A DNA stretch of 37,986 nt from Candidatus Goldiibacteriota bacterium. Lineage in GTDB: Bacteria > Oederibacteriota > PGYV01 > DSYL01. Shown in pieces: positions 8,567-16,483 of the stretch (its first letter is position 1; each line of letters starts with the position of its first letter). The DNA lies in assembly GCA_018000835.1 (NCBI GenBank), contig JAGNJD010000024.1, forward strand, positions 1 to 37,986, written 5' to 3'. Under the pieces are notes generated by a model, which was not told where the DNA came from, ran no database searches, and saw nothing but the letters and a program-made list of their open reading frames with translations. A program made the translations under genes and the position numbers.

Positions 8567-9853
8567 ATGAAAAGATTTTTATTAATTCTTTTTACCCTGG
8601 TTTTCCCGTTTTTTCTTTTTGGCGGGCAGCAGGAATATTACGTTTTAAAAATTGACGGCATAATAGATTCTGCAAATGCAGATTACATAGTAAAGGCAAT
8701 TGAAATGGCTGAAAAGAGCGGGGTTTCCGGAGTCATTTTACAAATGAATACGCCCGGCGGACTTATGAAGTCAATGAGAACTATAATTGACAAAATACTT
8801 GAATCAAAAGTCCCTGTCATTACCTACGTTTCACCAAAGGGAGCGAGAGCGGCATCTGCGGGCACTTTCATATTACTGTCATCGCACGTATCCGTAATGG
8901 CAGAAGGAACGAACATAGGCACGGCGAGTCCCATTGACCTTGCTGGCAATAAGGCCGCAGAAAAAATCACAAACGATTCCATTGCATACATAAAAAATCT
9001 TGCACGCATGCGCAACAAAAATCAGAAATGGGCGGAAGAAACCATTACAAAAAACGTTTCGTCGTCAGAGGTAGAGGCACTTAAATTAAACGTAATTGAT
9101 TTTATAGCAAATGATATGGATGAACTGCTGAAAAAACTGGATGGAAGAAAAGTGAAAATAAACGGCAGGGATTTTATATTTGATACAAAAGAAGCAAAGA
9201 TAACAAACATAGAACTTCCGGGAAAGCATAAATTCATTCATTTTCTTGCGGACCCTAATCTGTCTTATATTTTATTTTTAGTCGGGACGTATGGAATAAT
9301 ATACGAACTTGCACATCCTGGAATTTTATTTCCGGGCATTGCAGGTGCCATTGCAATTGTCCTTGCTTTCATTGGTTTTGAATCCATTCCCATTAACGTT
9401 GCCGGTTTGATTCTTATCGGGCTTTCGCTTGCACTTTTTATTGCGGAAGCAGTGACACCAGCATTTGGAGCTCTTTTTGCAGGAGGCATAATCACCATGA
9501 TAATTGGTTCTGTTTTGTTGTTCCCGGGCAGAGGTATAGACAGCGCGTGGGCGCCTTCTTACTGGGTCATTGCCGCCATGGTTATAGTCACTGCCATATT
9601 AGTAGGTATAATACTGGTGGCTATAATAAAATCCTTGCGAAATAAGAAAATGATGAGCAAGGAGAGTTTATTGGGTTTAAAAGGAGTTGCACAGACAAAC
9701 GTTACGCCGGAAGGCGGCGTTGTAAACGTAGGTGCAGAAGAATGGAATGCATATTCGGACGAGGAAATACAGGCACATGACGTCGTGGAAGTCGTAGAAG
9801 TTGATGGTTTAAAACTGAAAGTAAAAAAAATTCCAAGAAAAAAGGAGGACTAA
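8567..9853 (+). CDS. nfeD: NfeD-family membrane-bound serine protease (ClpP class)
   Basis: The 428-residue protein has a signal peptide (residues 1-20) and a ClpP/SppA-like protease domain (about 24-230). The catalytic Ser is S97 in ARAASAGTF, and a downstream Lys, probably K133 in AEKITND, completes the Ser-Lys dyad known from PH1510. About four to five membrane segments follow (about 230-360), then the C-terminal NfeD OB-fold (about 372-428, GLKGVAQTNV). This is the full-length form. In the archaeal pair PH1510/PH1511 the protease cleaves the C-terminus of its stomatin partner; the slipin gene here follows by 1 bp, giving the same pair. It probably acts in membrane-protein quality control. 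GAGGTG precedes the ATG. Confidence 0.88.
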   Translation: MKRFLLILFTLVFPFFLFGGQQEYYVLKIDGIIDSANADYIVKAIEMAEKSGVSGVILQMNTPGGLMKSMRTIIDKILESKVPVITYVSPKGARAASAGTFILLSSHVSVMAEGTNIGTASPIDLAGNKAAEKITNDSIAYIKNLARMRNKNQKWAEETITKNVSSSEVEALKLNVIDFIANDMDELLKKLDGRKVKINGRDFIFDTKEAKITNIELPGKHKFIHFLADPNLSYILFLVGTYGIIYELAHPGILFPGIAGAIAIVLAFIGFESIPINVAGLILIGLSLALFIAEAVTPAFGALFAGGIITMIIGSVLLFPGRGIDSAWAPSYWVIAAMVIVTAILVGIILVAIIKSLRNKKMMSKESLLGLKGVAQTNVTPEGGVVNVGAEEWNAYSDEEIQAHDVVEVVEVDGLKLKVKKIPRKKED

Positions 9854-9854
9854 C

Positions 9855-10709
9855 ATGTGGGGATTGATAATTCTGATTGCGATTTTATTGTTCGTGATTT
9901 TACCTTCGTTTTTAAAGATTGTCCAGGAATATGATCGGCTTGTTGTGTTTCGTCTGGGAAGATGCATAGGAGAACGCGGACCCGGCATCGTTGTTTTAAT
10001 ACCATTCGTAGACAGACCCGTAAAGGTTGATTTAAGGGAACTGTTCCTTGAAATACCCGGGCAGACCTGCATTACAAAAGATAATGCTCCGATTTCAATT
10101 GACTTTTTGATTTACTGGAAAGTGGTTGACCCCGTAAAATCAGTCGTTCAGGTTGGAAATTTTGCCGGCGCCTCGCAGGGTATTGCAACCACGACTTTAA
10201 GGGCGATAATAGGAGATATTCCGCTTGACGATATACTGGCAAAAAGGGAACAGATAAATTTGTTACTGCGGCAGAAACTTGACGACGTAACAGAGAGATG
10301 GGGAGTAAAAGTAACGTCCGTAGAGATAAGGGAAATAATACCGCCGCAAGAAATACAGGAAGCGATGAATAAACAAATGTCAGCGGAAAGAAACAGAAGA
10401 GCACTTGTTACGGAAGCAGAAGGTAAAAAAGTAGCGGCAATAACCGTTGCGGAAGGAGAAAAACAATCTGCTATTTTAAAAGCAGAAGGAGAACAAAAAG
10501 CACAGATACTGCGGGCAGACGGTTATGCAAAAGCACTTGAAGAGATATTTTCCGCTGCAAAAAATGTCGATTCAAATACTATGCTGTTACAGTATTTCGA
10601 AGCATTAAAAACGCTTGGCTCAACGAGTGCCACAAAATTCGTTATTCCGGTTGAACTTACTTCGCTTATTACAAACATCAATTCAAAGATAAAGGATTCT
10701 ATTAAGTGA
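9855..10709 (+). CDS. Slipin/stomatin-like SPFH-domain membrane protein
   Basis: One N-terminal membrane segment (residues 2-20) is followed by an SPFH/band 7 domain (about 22-200; VQEYDRLVVFRLGR and GPGIVVLIPFVDR are strongly conserved) and a coiled-coil Ala/Glu-rich stretch (about 190-240, EAEGKKVAAITVAEGEKQSA). The hydrophobic C-terminus is the kind of segment cut by NfeD proteases. Slipins oligomerise into membrane microdomain scaffolds. Its ATG lies 2 bp past the nfeD stop, with an AAGGAGG site inside the end of nfeD. Confidence 0.9.
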   Translation: MWGLIILIAILLFVILPSFLKIVQEYDRLVVFRLGRCIGERGPGIVVLIPFVDRPVKVDLRELFLEIPGQTCITKDNAPISIDFLIYWKVVDPVKSVVQVGNFAGASQGIATTTLRAIIGDIPLDDILAKREQINLLLRQKLDDVTERWGVKVTSVEIREIIPPQEIQEAMNKQMSAERNRRALVTEAEGKKVAAITVAEGEKQSAILKAEGEQKAQILRADGYAKALEEIFSAAKNVDSNTMLLQYFEALKTLGSTSATKFVIPVELTSLITNINSKIKDSIK

Positions 10710-11959
10710 ATGCGGAAATAATTACAATAGGAACGGAATTGTTGCTCGGCCAGATACTTGATACAAATTCACTTTATTTGAGTAAAAAATTATCGGAAAT
10801 AGGAATAAATCTTTATTATAAGACGTCCGTCGGGGACAACGCAGAACGGATAAAAAAAACTCTTTCAATTGCCACAGACCGTTCTGACCTGGTTATAATT
10901 ACGGGCGGACTGGGGCCTACGGTTGACGACGTAACGCGCGATGCTATTTCAGAATGGTCCGGAAAAAAACTCATAATGGACGATAAATTACTTTTGCAAA
11001 TAGAGAGATTTTTTGAGGACAGAAAAATAAAAATGCCGGAAAACAACAAACTGCAGGCATATATACCGGAAGGCGCCCTGATAATTGAAAATAAAGTCGG
11101 GACTGCGCCCGGTTTTATCCTGGAGCATAATTCAAAAATTATAGTCTGCCTTCCGGGCGTTCCTGCTGAAATGAAGTCAATGATAGAAACCGGTGTTTTG
11201 CCATATCTCGTTGAGAAATCCGGAGCAGGCAGATTTGTCATTCTTTCAAAAAGAATTAAAATTATCGGTATGTCGGAATCCCTTGTTGACGAAAAAATAA
11301 AAGACGTTTTTATTGAGTCAAGAAATCCGACGGTTGCAATACTTGCACACCAGACGGAAATTGAAATACGTCTTACGGCAAAAGCAGAAAACAGGGAAAA
11401 AGCAATGGAACTGATAGACGGATTAAAAAAAATAATTTATGAAAGAATCGGCGAAAACATTTACGGTGAAGATGACGAAATGCCGGAAGAAAAAGTTGCG
11501 TATCTGCTAAAAAGCAGAAATTTAACCATATCAACTGCCGAGTCCTGCACGTCGGGGCTTCTTGCATATCGTCTTACAAACGTTCCGGGCAGTTCGCAGT
11601 ATTTTCTTGGCGGGATGAATACTTATTCAAACGAAGCAAAAATATCACTCCTGGGCGTTTCAGAAGATACGATAAAAAATCATGGCGCTGTAAGCGAAAA
11701 ATGCGCAAAGCAAATGGCAAACAAGTGCAGGGAAAAATTCAAATCACAGATAGCGGTTTCAATAACCGGCATTGCAGGACCTGATGGCGGGACGCCGGAA
11801 AAACCGGTCGGCCTTGTTTACACGGCTATTGACGTAAATGGGGAAACGAAGACGTTTGAAAATTATTTTGCAGGCGCCCGCGATATAATCCGTGCAAGGG
11901 CAGTTCAGACCGCTTTGTTTGAACTTTACAGGTTGTTAAAAGTTCAGGGGCATAAATAA
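10706..11959 (+). CDS. cinA: CinA family protein (nicotinamide-nucleotide amidase)
   Basis: The 417-residue protein has the two-domain CinA layout. The N-terminal MoCF/COG1058 domain (about 1-170) contains GTELLLGQILDTNS and GGLGPTVDD, and acts on ADP-ribose-type pyrophosphates. The C-terminal CinA domain (about 255-415) contains STAESCTSGLLA and GIAGPDGGTPEKPVG, and deamidates NMN for pyridine-nucleotide salvage. Start is GTG at 10706, overlapping the slipin stop by 4 bases (GTGA). cinA often travels with recA, but no recA is here. Confidence 0.92.
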   Translation: MNAEIITIGTELLLGQILDTNSLYLSKKLSEIGINLYYKTSVGDNAERIKKTLSIATDRSDLVIITGGLGPTVDDVTRDAISEWSGKKLIMDDKLLLQIERFFEDRKIKMPENNKLQAYIPEGALIIENKVGTAPGFILEHNSKIIVCLPGVPAEMKSMIETGVLPYLVEKSGAGRFVILSKRIKIIGMSESLVDEKIKDVFIESRNPTVAILAHQTEIEIRLTAKAENREKAMELIDGLKKIIYERIGENIYGEDDEMPEEKVAYLLKSRNLTISTAESCTSGLLAYRLTNVPGSSQYFLGGMNTYSNEAKISLLGVSEDTIKNHGAVSEKCAKQMANKCREKFKSQIAVSITGIAGPDGGTPEKPVGLVYTAIDVNGETKTFENYFAGARDIIRARAVQTALFELYRLLKVQGHK

Positions 11960-13528
11960 GTGATTGAAGAAGAAAAATGCGATTTTAGATTTATAAATGA
12001 ACCATTAAAAAACCGTCTTAAGAAAAATTCAATAACGAACATTCTGTATTTTGTGCTGACATTTCCCATCATATTTTTTATAACCCCCCTGATTTTAAAA
12101 TACGTCGGAAAAGAAGCATACGGAATATGGGTAATTGCAGGCACCATTTTAATATTCGTTGAACTTTTTACAAACATGCAGATGTCTGCCGCCGTGTCAA
12201 TATTAATTCCAAAATACGACGTAAATAAAAACGAAAAAGACCTGAATGAAATCTGCAATACTCTGACTTTTTTTTATTTTTTAACATCCGTTTTAGTTTT
12301 TGTTTTATATTTTTTTTTCAAAGGGAACATAATAAATCTTTTTTTTAACGTGGAAAAAAACAGCGTTGAAACCGTAAATTTTGTTTTAACCGCGAGCATA
12401 TATCTTTTCCTCATAAATTTTGTAATATCCGGTTTTGTATATTTCATGAATGGTTTTAACGTTTTTTACATAAATAGTATCATGCACATTATAACTGGTT
12501 ACGTCCGGGCAGGCCTTATGGTTTTTGTTTTGTTTGCAGGGTATGGCATAAAAGGAATTGTCATCGTTCAGATGACGACCACGCTTGCCGAAACCATAAT
12601 ACTTGTTTTTTTTGCAAAAGTAATTTTCCCGCCGCTTAAAATCGGATTGAAATACGTAAATTTTGAAAAATTTAAAACGATGTTTAACGCTGGTTCCCGG
12701 CTTTTTTTTTCGAGGGTTGCAACCCAGATTAATAATAACGTGGATAAACTGATTCTCGGATATTTTTTAAATCCCGTTATGACTGCTTATTATCAGATTG
12801 GTTCGTCAATAGCAAAGGTCATCACAAACGTCCCGGAAATACTCGGGCTTTATTCATTACTGCCTGCCGCATCAGAACTTAAAAATAAAAATCAGAACAA
12901 CAAAATACCGGTTTTATATAACAGGGTAAATAAATACATTTTTTTTATTGCCCTGTTTTTATGTTCCGGCTTCATAATATTCGGAAGGGAATTCATAAAC
13001 CTGTGGCTTGGCAGAGGATATAACGAAGCATACACGGTTCTGAGGATTTTAAGCATTGCATATACCCTGGGTGTGGCAGGTTTTGCTGCAATGAATTTAT
13101 TAAACGGCATGGAAAAAATAAACGAAACAATGACTGTATCAATAGTATGCGCGATTATAAACGTTATTTTAAGCATAGTTTTAACGAAATTTTATGGTTT
13201 AAAGGGTGCGGCGGTAGGCACGCTTATTTCCATGGGCATAAGTGCCGTATGTTTTTACCTGTTGTTTTATAAAATAATAAAATGCCACCTGAATTTAGTT
13301 GAAGTTTTTATAAAGCCCTTGTTATGCATTTTAGCGGCATTCTGCATTAACTTTTTAATTGAACTGAAAATAATAACATATTCAAACTGGATGTTATTTT
13401 TCGTAAAAATTTTTATTTTTTCGGTGATTTATTTTTTTATGTCGTATTTCGTCGTCAGGCAATTTGACGATTATGACAAAGACATCATAAAAAGTTATAA
13501 TCCGCTTTCAAAATTAAAAAGGGGATAG
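11960..13528 (+). CDS. Polysaccharide flippase (MOP/MATE superfamily, Wzx-like)
   Basis: The 522-residue protein has about 14 hydrophobic segments and the MOP-superfamily start (TNILYFVLTFPIIFFITPLI, then YGIWVIAGT). The mid-protein motif NNVDKLILGYFL fits the polysaccharide biosynthesis/oligosaccharide flippase family, which moves lipid-linked saccharides across the inner membrane. No glycosyltransferases are nearby, so the substrate is unknown. The GTG start directly follows the cinA TAA with no gap, implying translational coupling. Codons rich in AACG/ACGT are typical of the surrounding chromosomal genes. Confidence 0.82.
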   Translation: MIEEEKCDFRFINEPLKNRLKKNSITNILYFVLTFPIIFFITPLILKYVGKEAYGIWVIAGTILIFVELFTNMQMSAAVSILIPKYDVNKNEKDLNEICNTLTFFYFLTSVLVFVLYFFFKGNIINLFFNVEKNSVETVNFVLTASIYLFLINFVISGFVYFMNGFNVFYINSIMHIITGYVRAGLMVFVLFAGYGIKGIVIVQMTTTLAETIILVFFAKVIFPPLKIGLKYVNFEKFKTMFNAGSRLFFSRVATQINNNVDKLILGYFLNPVMTAYYQIGSSIAKVITNVPEILGLYSLLPAASELKNKNQNNKIPVLYNRVNKYIFFIALFLCSGFIIFGREFINLWLGRGYNEAYTVLRILSIAYTLGVAGFAAMNLLNGMEKINETMTVSIVCAIINVILSIVLTKFYGLKGAAVGTLISMGISAVCFYLLFYKIIKCHLNLVEVFIKPLLCILAAFCINFLIELKIITYSNWMLFFVKIFIFSVIYFFMSYFVVRQFDDYDKDIIKSYNPLSKLKRG

Positions 13529-13650
13529 GGGATAGCAGGCAGTGCTGCCCGCTTAAGATTAATGAATGACAATGAACGCCGGGACGAATTGTGCATAAAC
13601 GCGGAAGGGTTTAAATTTTATTGGAACAGCATTCAGAAAACCCCAAACTT

Positions 13651-13670
13651 CAGTTTGGGGATGAATGCGA
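13651..13670. repeat. Hairpin with CCCCAAAC/GTTTGGGG stem
   Basis: An 8-bp perfect stem closes a TTCA tetraloop. Read on the minus strand it is followed by TTTTC, so it could end the arsenic operon transcript, but its distance (about 130 bp past acr3) and the neighbouring hairpins also fit a REP-like element. Confidence 0.5.
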
Positions 13671-13730
13671 ATATAAATTAAGGTTTTATCTACTTTGCCA
13701 GGAGGGTTCCAAGGGAGGCTACTTCCCTGG

Positions 13731-13779
13731 TCAATCAACAAATCCCGTAAAGATAATTTCCACGGGACAAATTGATTGA
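13731..13779. repeat. Long imperfect hairpin
   Basis: TCAATCAA pairs with TTGATTGA and TCCCGT pairs with ACGGGA, separated by a symmetric CAAA/CAAA internal loop. It is part of a run of structured DNA between the flippase and acr3 (13529-13822) in which I see no gene. Confidence 0.5.
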
Positions 13780-13786
13780 ATTTTTT

Positions 13787-13822
13787 GTGGGAGCCTCGGG
13801 CTTTAGCCCGAGGGGGTCCCAC
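13787..13822. repeat. REP-like palindrome overlapping the acr3 3' end
   Basis: CCTCGGGC-TTTA-GCCCGAGG is an 8-bp stem with a tetraloop, enclosed by GTGGGA/TCCCAC. GGAG at the foot resembles the tetranucleotide flanking REP hairpins moved by RAYT transposases. It supplies the last codons and TAA stop of acr3. There is no T-run on either exit side, so it is not a standard terminator. Confidence 0.55.
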
Positions 13823-14864
13823 TCATTGAATATTTTCGCTTAAAAAACAACGCTACATTAACCAATCCAAGCATTACAGGCACTTCAATCAACGGACCGA
13901 TGACCGCTGCAAACGCTGCGCCGGAGTTGATGCCGAATACAGACACGGCTACGGCAATCGCCAGTTCAAAGTTATTGCTGGCCGCTGTAAGTGAAAGCGC
14001 AGCCGACTTCTCATAGCCGGCGCCGAATTTTTTCCCTAAAAAGAAAGAAATTAAAAACATCACGATGAAATATATCAAAAGCGGGAGGGCTATCCTTACG
14101 GCATCCATAGGAAGCCTTATTATATATCCGCCTTTTAGGGAAAACATTACAAATACAGTAAACAAAAGGGCAATCAATGTAATCGGACTGATTCCTGGTA
14201 AAAAGACATTTTCATACCACTCCCGGCCTTTTGCCCTGATAAAACCAAACCTCGTAACAAAACCTGCCATGAACGGAATCCCTAAGTAAATAAAAACGCT
14301 TTTAGCAATTTGTCCGGCGGTAATTTTAACTTCCATGCCGCGAAGTCCAAACCATGTCGGAACGACGGTAATAAACCCCCATGCATAAATGGAATAAAAA
14401 AGAACTTGAAAAATAGAATTGAAAGCAACAAGGCCCGCACAATACTCCGCATCGCCTTTGGCAATTTCGTTCCAGACAATGACCATGGCAATGCAACGCG
14501 CCAGGCCGATCATGATAAGGCCGACCATATACTCCGGATAATTTCTTAAGAAAATTACAGCCAGAGCAAACATAAGCATAGGACCCACTATCCAGTTCTG
14601 AACCAGCGAAAGTCCGAGAATTTTATAGTTGCGGAAAACGTCGCCAAGTTCTTCGTATTTCACTTTTGCCAGCGGCGGATACATCATAAGAATAAGCCCT
14701 ACGGCGATGGGTATATTTGTCGTGCCTGCCTGAAATTTGTTCCAAAAGCCTGCAATGCCAGGCACGAAATATCCAGTACATACCCCTGCTGCCATGGCTG
14801 TAAATATCCAGAGCGTCAATAATCTGTCCAAAAACGATAGTTTTTTTGTAATGTTCTCAGCCAT
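13803..14864 (-). CDS. acr3: ACR3-family arsenite efflux permease
   Basis: The 353-residue protein has about 10 hydrophobic segments and is close to the usual ACR3 length. It carries the family motif [19 protein letters not shown] (about 120-138), whose Cys (C124) is the one needed for arsenite transport, and [14 protein letters not shown]. It pumps As(III), and possibly Sb(III), out of the cell by proton exchange. The ATG shares one base with the arsM stop (TAATG). The final residues (SGTPSG) and stop come from a REP-like palindrome, so the native C-terminus was probably slightly altered; this should not affect transport. Confidence 0.92.
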   Translation of the reverse strand: MAENITKKLSFLDRLLTLWIFTAMAAGVCTGYFVPGIAGFWNKFQAGTTNIPIAVGLILMMYPPLAKVKYEELGDVFRNYKILGLSLVQNWIVGPMLMFALAVIFLRNYPEYMVGLIMIGLARCIAMVIVWNEIAKGDAEYCAGLVAFNSIFQVLFYSIYAWGFITVVPTWFGLRGMEVKITAGQIAKSVFIYLGIPFMAGFVTRFGFIRAKGREWYENVFLPGISPITLIALLFTVFVMFSLKGGYIIRLPMDAVRIALPLLIYFIVMFLISFFLGKKFGAGYEKSAALSLTAASNNFELAIAVAVSVFGINSGAAFAAVIGPLIEVPVMLGLVNVALFFKRKYSMSGTPSG

Positions 14865-15694
14865 TATTTCACCGGTTTCATAGCGCTCACCTTTATGCTG
14901 GCAACCGAATTCTCTGCGTTCTTTAAGTCCTCCCTGGATTTTAATGGGCTGCTTTTTAACACCTTTACAGCAGCATCATTTGCCATTGTCATAACGGGAT
15001 AATACGATTCATCCATGATGCTGACGTTTGCAAAACCGGCCGATTTTATTAATTTCAGATATTCATCTTTGAAAATAGCACCGGCAAGACAGCCGACATA
15101 AGCCTCTGCTGAGTTTTTTATGGTTTCAGGCAATTCCTTTATGAGAACAAGATCAGACACCATAAGTCTGCCGCCCGGCTTTAACACCCTGAACGCTTCT
15201 TTAAATACGCTTTTTTTGTCAGTTGAAAGATTGATAACGCAATTTGAAATTATAACGTCTATTGAATTATCATCAACGGGGAGATTTTCAATCTCTCCTA
15301 AGCGGAACTCCACATTTGAATAACCACCCTTAACCCTGTTGTTTTCTGCTTTTTTAATCATTTCTTTTGTCATATCAACTCCTATAACCCGTCCTGTATC
15401 TCCAACCCTGCGCGCCGCAAGGAAGGCATCAAAGCCGGCTCCGCTTCCAAGGTCAAGGACAAAGTCGCCTTTTTTTAATGACGCAATCGCAACAGGATTC
15501 CCGCATCCAAGGCCGAGATTTGCCCCGTCCGGGACTGAGTTTATTTCTTCCATGCTGTATCCTATGCTTTTACTTATATCCGTTGCGACTTTTGAATTTC
15601 CACAACACGACGTCCCTCCACAGCACGAACCGCCTTGTTTTGCTATCTTTGCGTAACCACTTTTTACCACCTTTTTTATCTCTTTTTTTTGCAT
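14864..15694 (-). CDS. arsM: Arsenite S-adenosylmethionine methyltransferase
   Basis: The 276-residue protein has an N-terminal Cys-pair segment ([10 protein letters not shown], residues 23-32), a class I SAM-binding motif ([11 protein letters not shown], 79-89) and the three conserved As(III)-binding cysteines: C64 (GLGCGNP), C152 (SNCVINL) and C202 (VGCLAGA). These correspond to C72, C174 and C224 of the Cyanidioschyzon enzyme. It converts As(III) to methylated species. AGGAGG stands just before the ATG, within the end of the DUF134 gene, which it overlaps by 19 bases. With acr3 it gives methylation plus efflux. Confidence 0.93.
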   Translation of the reverse strand: MQKKEIKKVVKSGYAKIAKQGGSCCGGTSCCGNSKVATDISKSIGYSMEEINSVPDGANLGLGCGNPVAIASLKKGDFVLDLGSGAGFDAFLAARRVGDTGRVIGVDMTKEMIKKAENNRVKGGYSNVEFRLGEIENLPVDDNSIDVIISNCVINLSTDKKSVFKEAFRVLKPGGRLMVSDLVLIKELPETIKNSAEAYVGCLAGAIFKDEYLKLIKSAGFANVSIMDESYYPVMTMANDAAVKVLKSSPLKSREDLKNAENSVASIKVSAMKPVK

Positions 15695-16005
15695 TTTATG
15701 CCTCCTGTTTTATTTTTTATATAACTACAACAACCGCCCTTTATCCTGATGGCTTTTATATTGACTAACGCATTGGCAATTTTTTTCTGTGCAGAAGTTA
15801 AAATACGCGAAAACGTAGGCCTGGAAATTTTCATAAGTTTAGATGCGTTTTCCTGCCTCATTCCTTCATAACATGCAAGCCGGACCGCTTCAAATTCATC
15901 TACGGTTAAATCTATGATTTTCATACCGGCCCCGGATAAGCCGTCAGGCACGAAACACCTTTCACCCGGGTTGCATTTTATCCATCGTATTTTTTTAGGC
16001 CTCAT
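15676..16005 (-). CDS. DUF134 family predicted DNA-binding protein
   Basis: The 109-residue protein matches the DUF134 family (small HTH proteins). It begins [19 protein letters not shown], followed by the helix-turn-helix-like [20 protein letters not shown] and the IRIKGG tail. A Cys-rich end ([12 protein letters not shown]) could bind metal or arsenite. Start is the ATG at 16003-16005 with GGAGG 5 bp upstream; a GTG two codons earlier overlaps that site. It is first in the arsenic operon, where an arsR would normally stand, directly behind an ArsR/SmtB-type operator. It may regulate the operon or sense thiols; this is inference. Confidence 0.8.
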   Translation of the reverse strand: MRPKKIRWIKCNPGERCFVPDGLSGAGMKIIDLTVDEFEAVRLACYEGMRQENASKLMKISRPTFSRILTSAQKKIANALVNIKAIRIKGGCCSYIKNKTGGIKCKKKR

Positions 16006-16020
16006 TAACACCTCCGAATA

Positions 16021-16040
16021 TTATGAACAAATGTTCATAA
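16021..16040. promoter_or_regulatory. ArsR/SmtB-type operator
   Basis: TTATGAACAAATGTTCATAA is a 20-bp inverted repeat symmetric apart from its two central bases. Its core TGAACA-AA-TGTTCA is the 6-2-6 pattern of ArsR/SmtB-family operators. It begins 3 bp after the -10 box, over the expected start of transcription. Confidence 0.7.
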
Positions 16041-16042
16041 CT

Positions 16043-16071
16043 ATATTAACATTGGGACATGGCTATGTCAA
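16043..16071 (-). promoter_or_regulatory. Promoter of the arsenic operon
   Basis: On the minus strand TTGACA (16066-16071) and TAATAT (16043-16048) are separated by 17 bp, with the operator immediately downstream. Confidence 0.75.
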
Positions 16072-16468
16072 ATGGTTTTAAAAATATGATTGGGGATAAG
16101 GAAAGACATGGCGGACACTTAAAAAGGCTGAAAATAATGAATAAAGATAGGCTGGATGCTCTTAATAAAATAATAAAAATTAAGAATAAAATGGAGTTTT
16201 TTAATATAGAAAATTTTCCTGATAAAACATATACCTATCAATTATTCTTTAACCTTGTTAGACCTGATACTTACAAAGAAAACAAAACTCCATGGGATAT
16301 TGTTAAAGAAAAAAACATGATTTACCAAAAAAAGATTGTATGCTTCCTCCGATTATTCCTGACAATATGATTCACAGAGAGTATATAAATAGTGTTTGCC
16401 ATCTATGTCCTGCTCTCTTGTTTTTTGTTATACTCGGTTATGTACTCCTTCACCATGTCATGCTTTGA
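16059..16468 (+). pseudogene. Transposase/integrase C-terminal remnant
   Basis: The frame from 16059 to 16370 contains TYQLFFNLVRPDTYKENKTP followed by WDIVKEKN, the ending of integrase-core (rve-type) transposases. A one-base shift near 16330 then restores CMLPPIIPDN, the usual LPP motif, up to a TGA at 16466-16468. The catalytic residues and N-terminus are missing, so this is dead. The first 40 or so codons are of unclear origin and the true left edge is uncertain. The remnant lies between the arsenic operon and the 3' end of hsdR, at the edge of the defence island. Confidence 0.6.
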
Positions 16469-16483
16469 AAGTTTCATTATTTC

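Noticed and set aside
13559..13822. 87-codon open frame on the minus strand downstream of acr3
   Set aside because: It runs through several hairpins, has no ribosome site and its product resembles no protein; composition follows the palindromes.
13787..13822. Intrinsic terminator for acr3 or the flippase
   Set aside because: The stem is strong but neither exit side has a T-run in the transcript sense.
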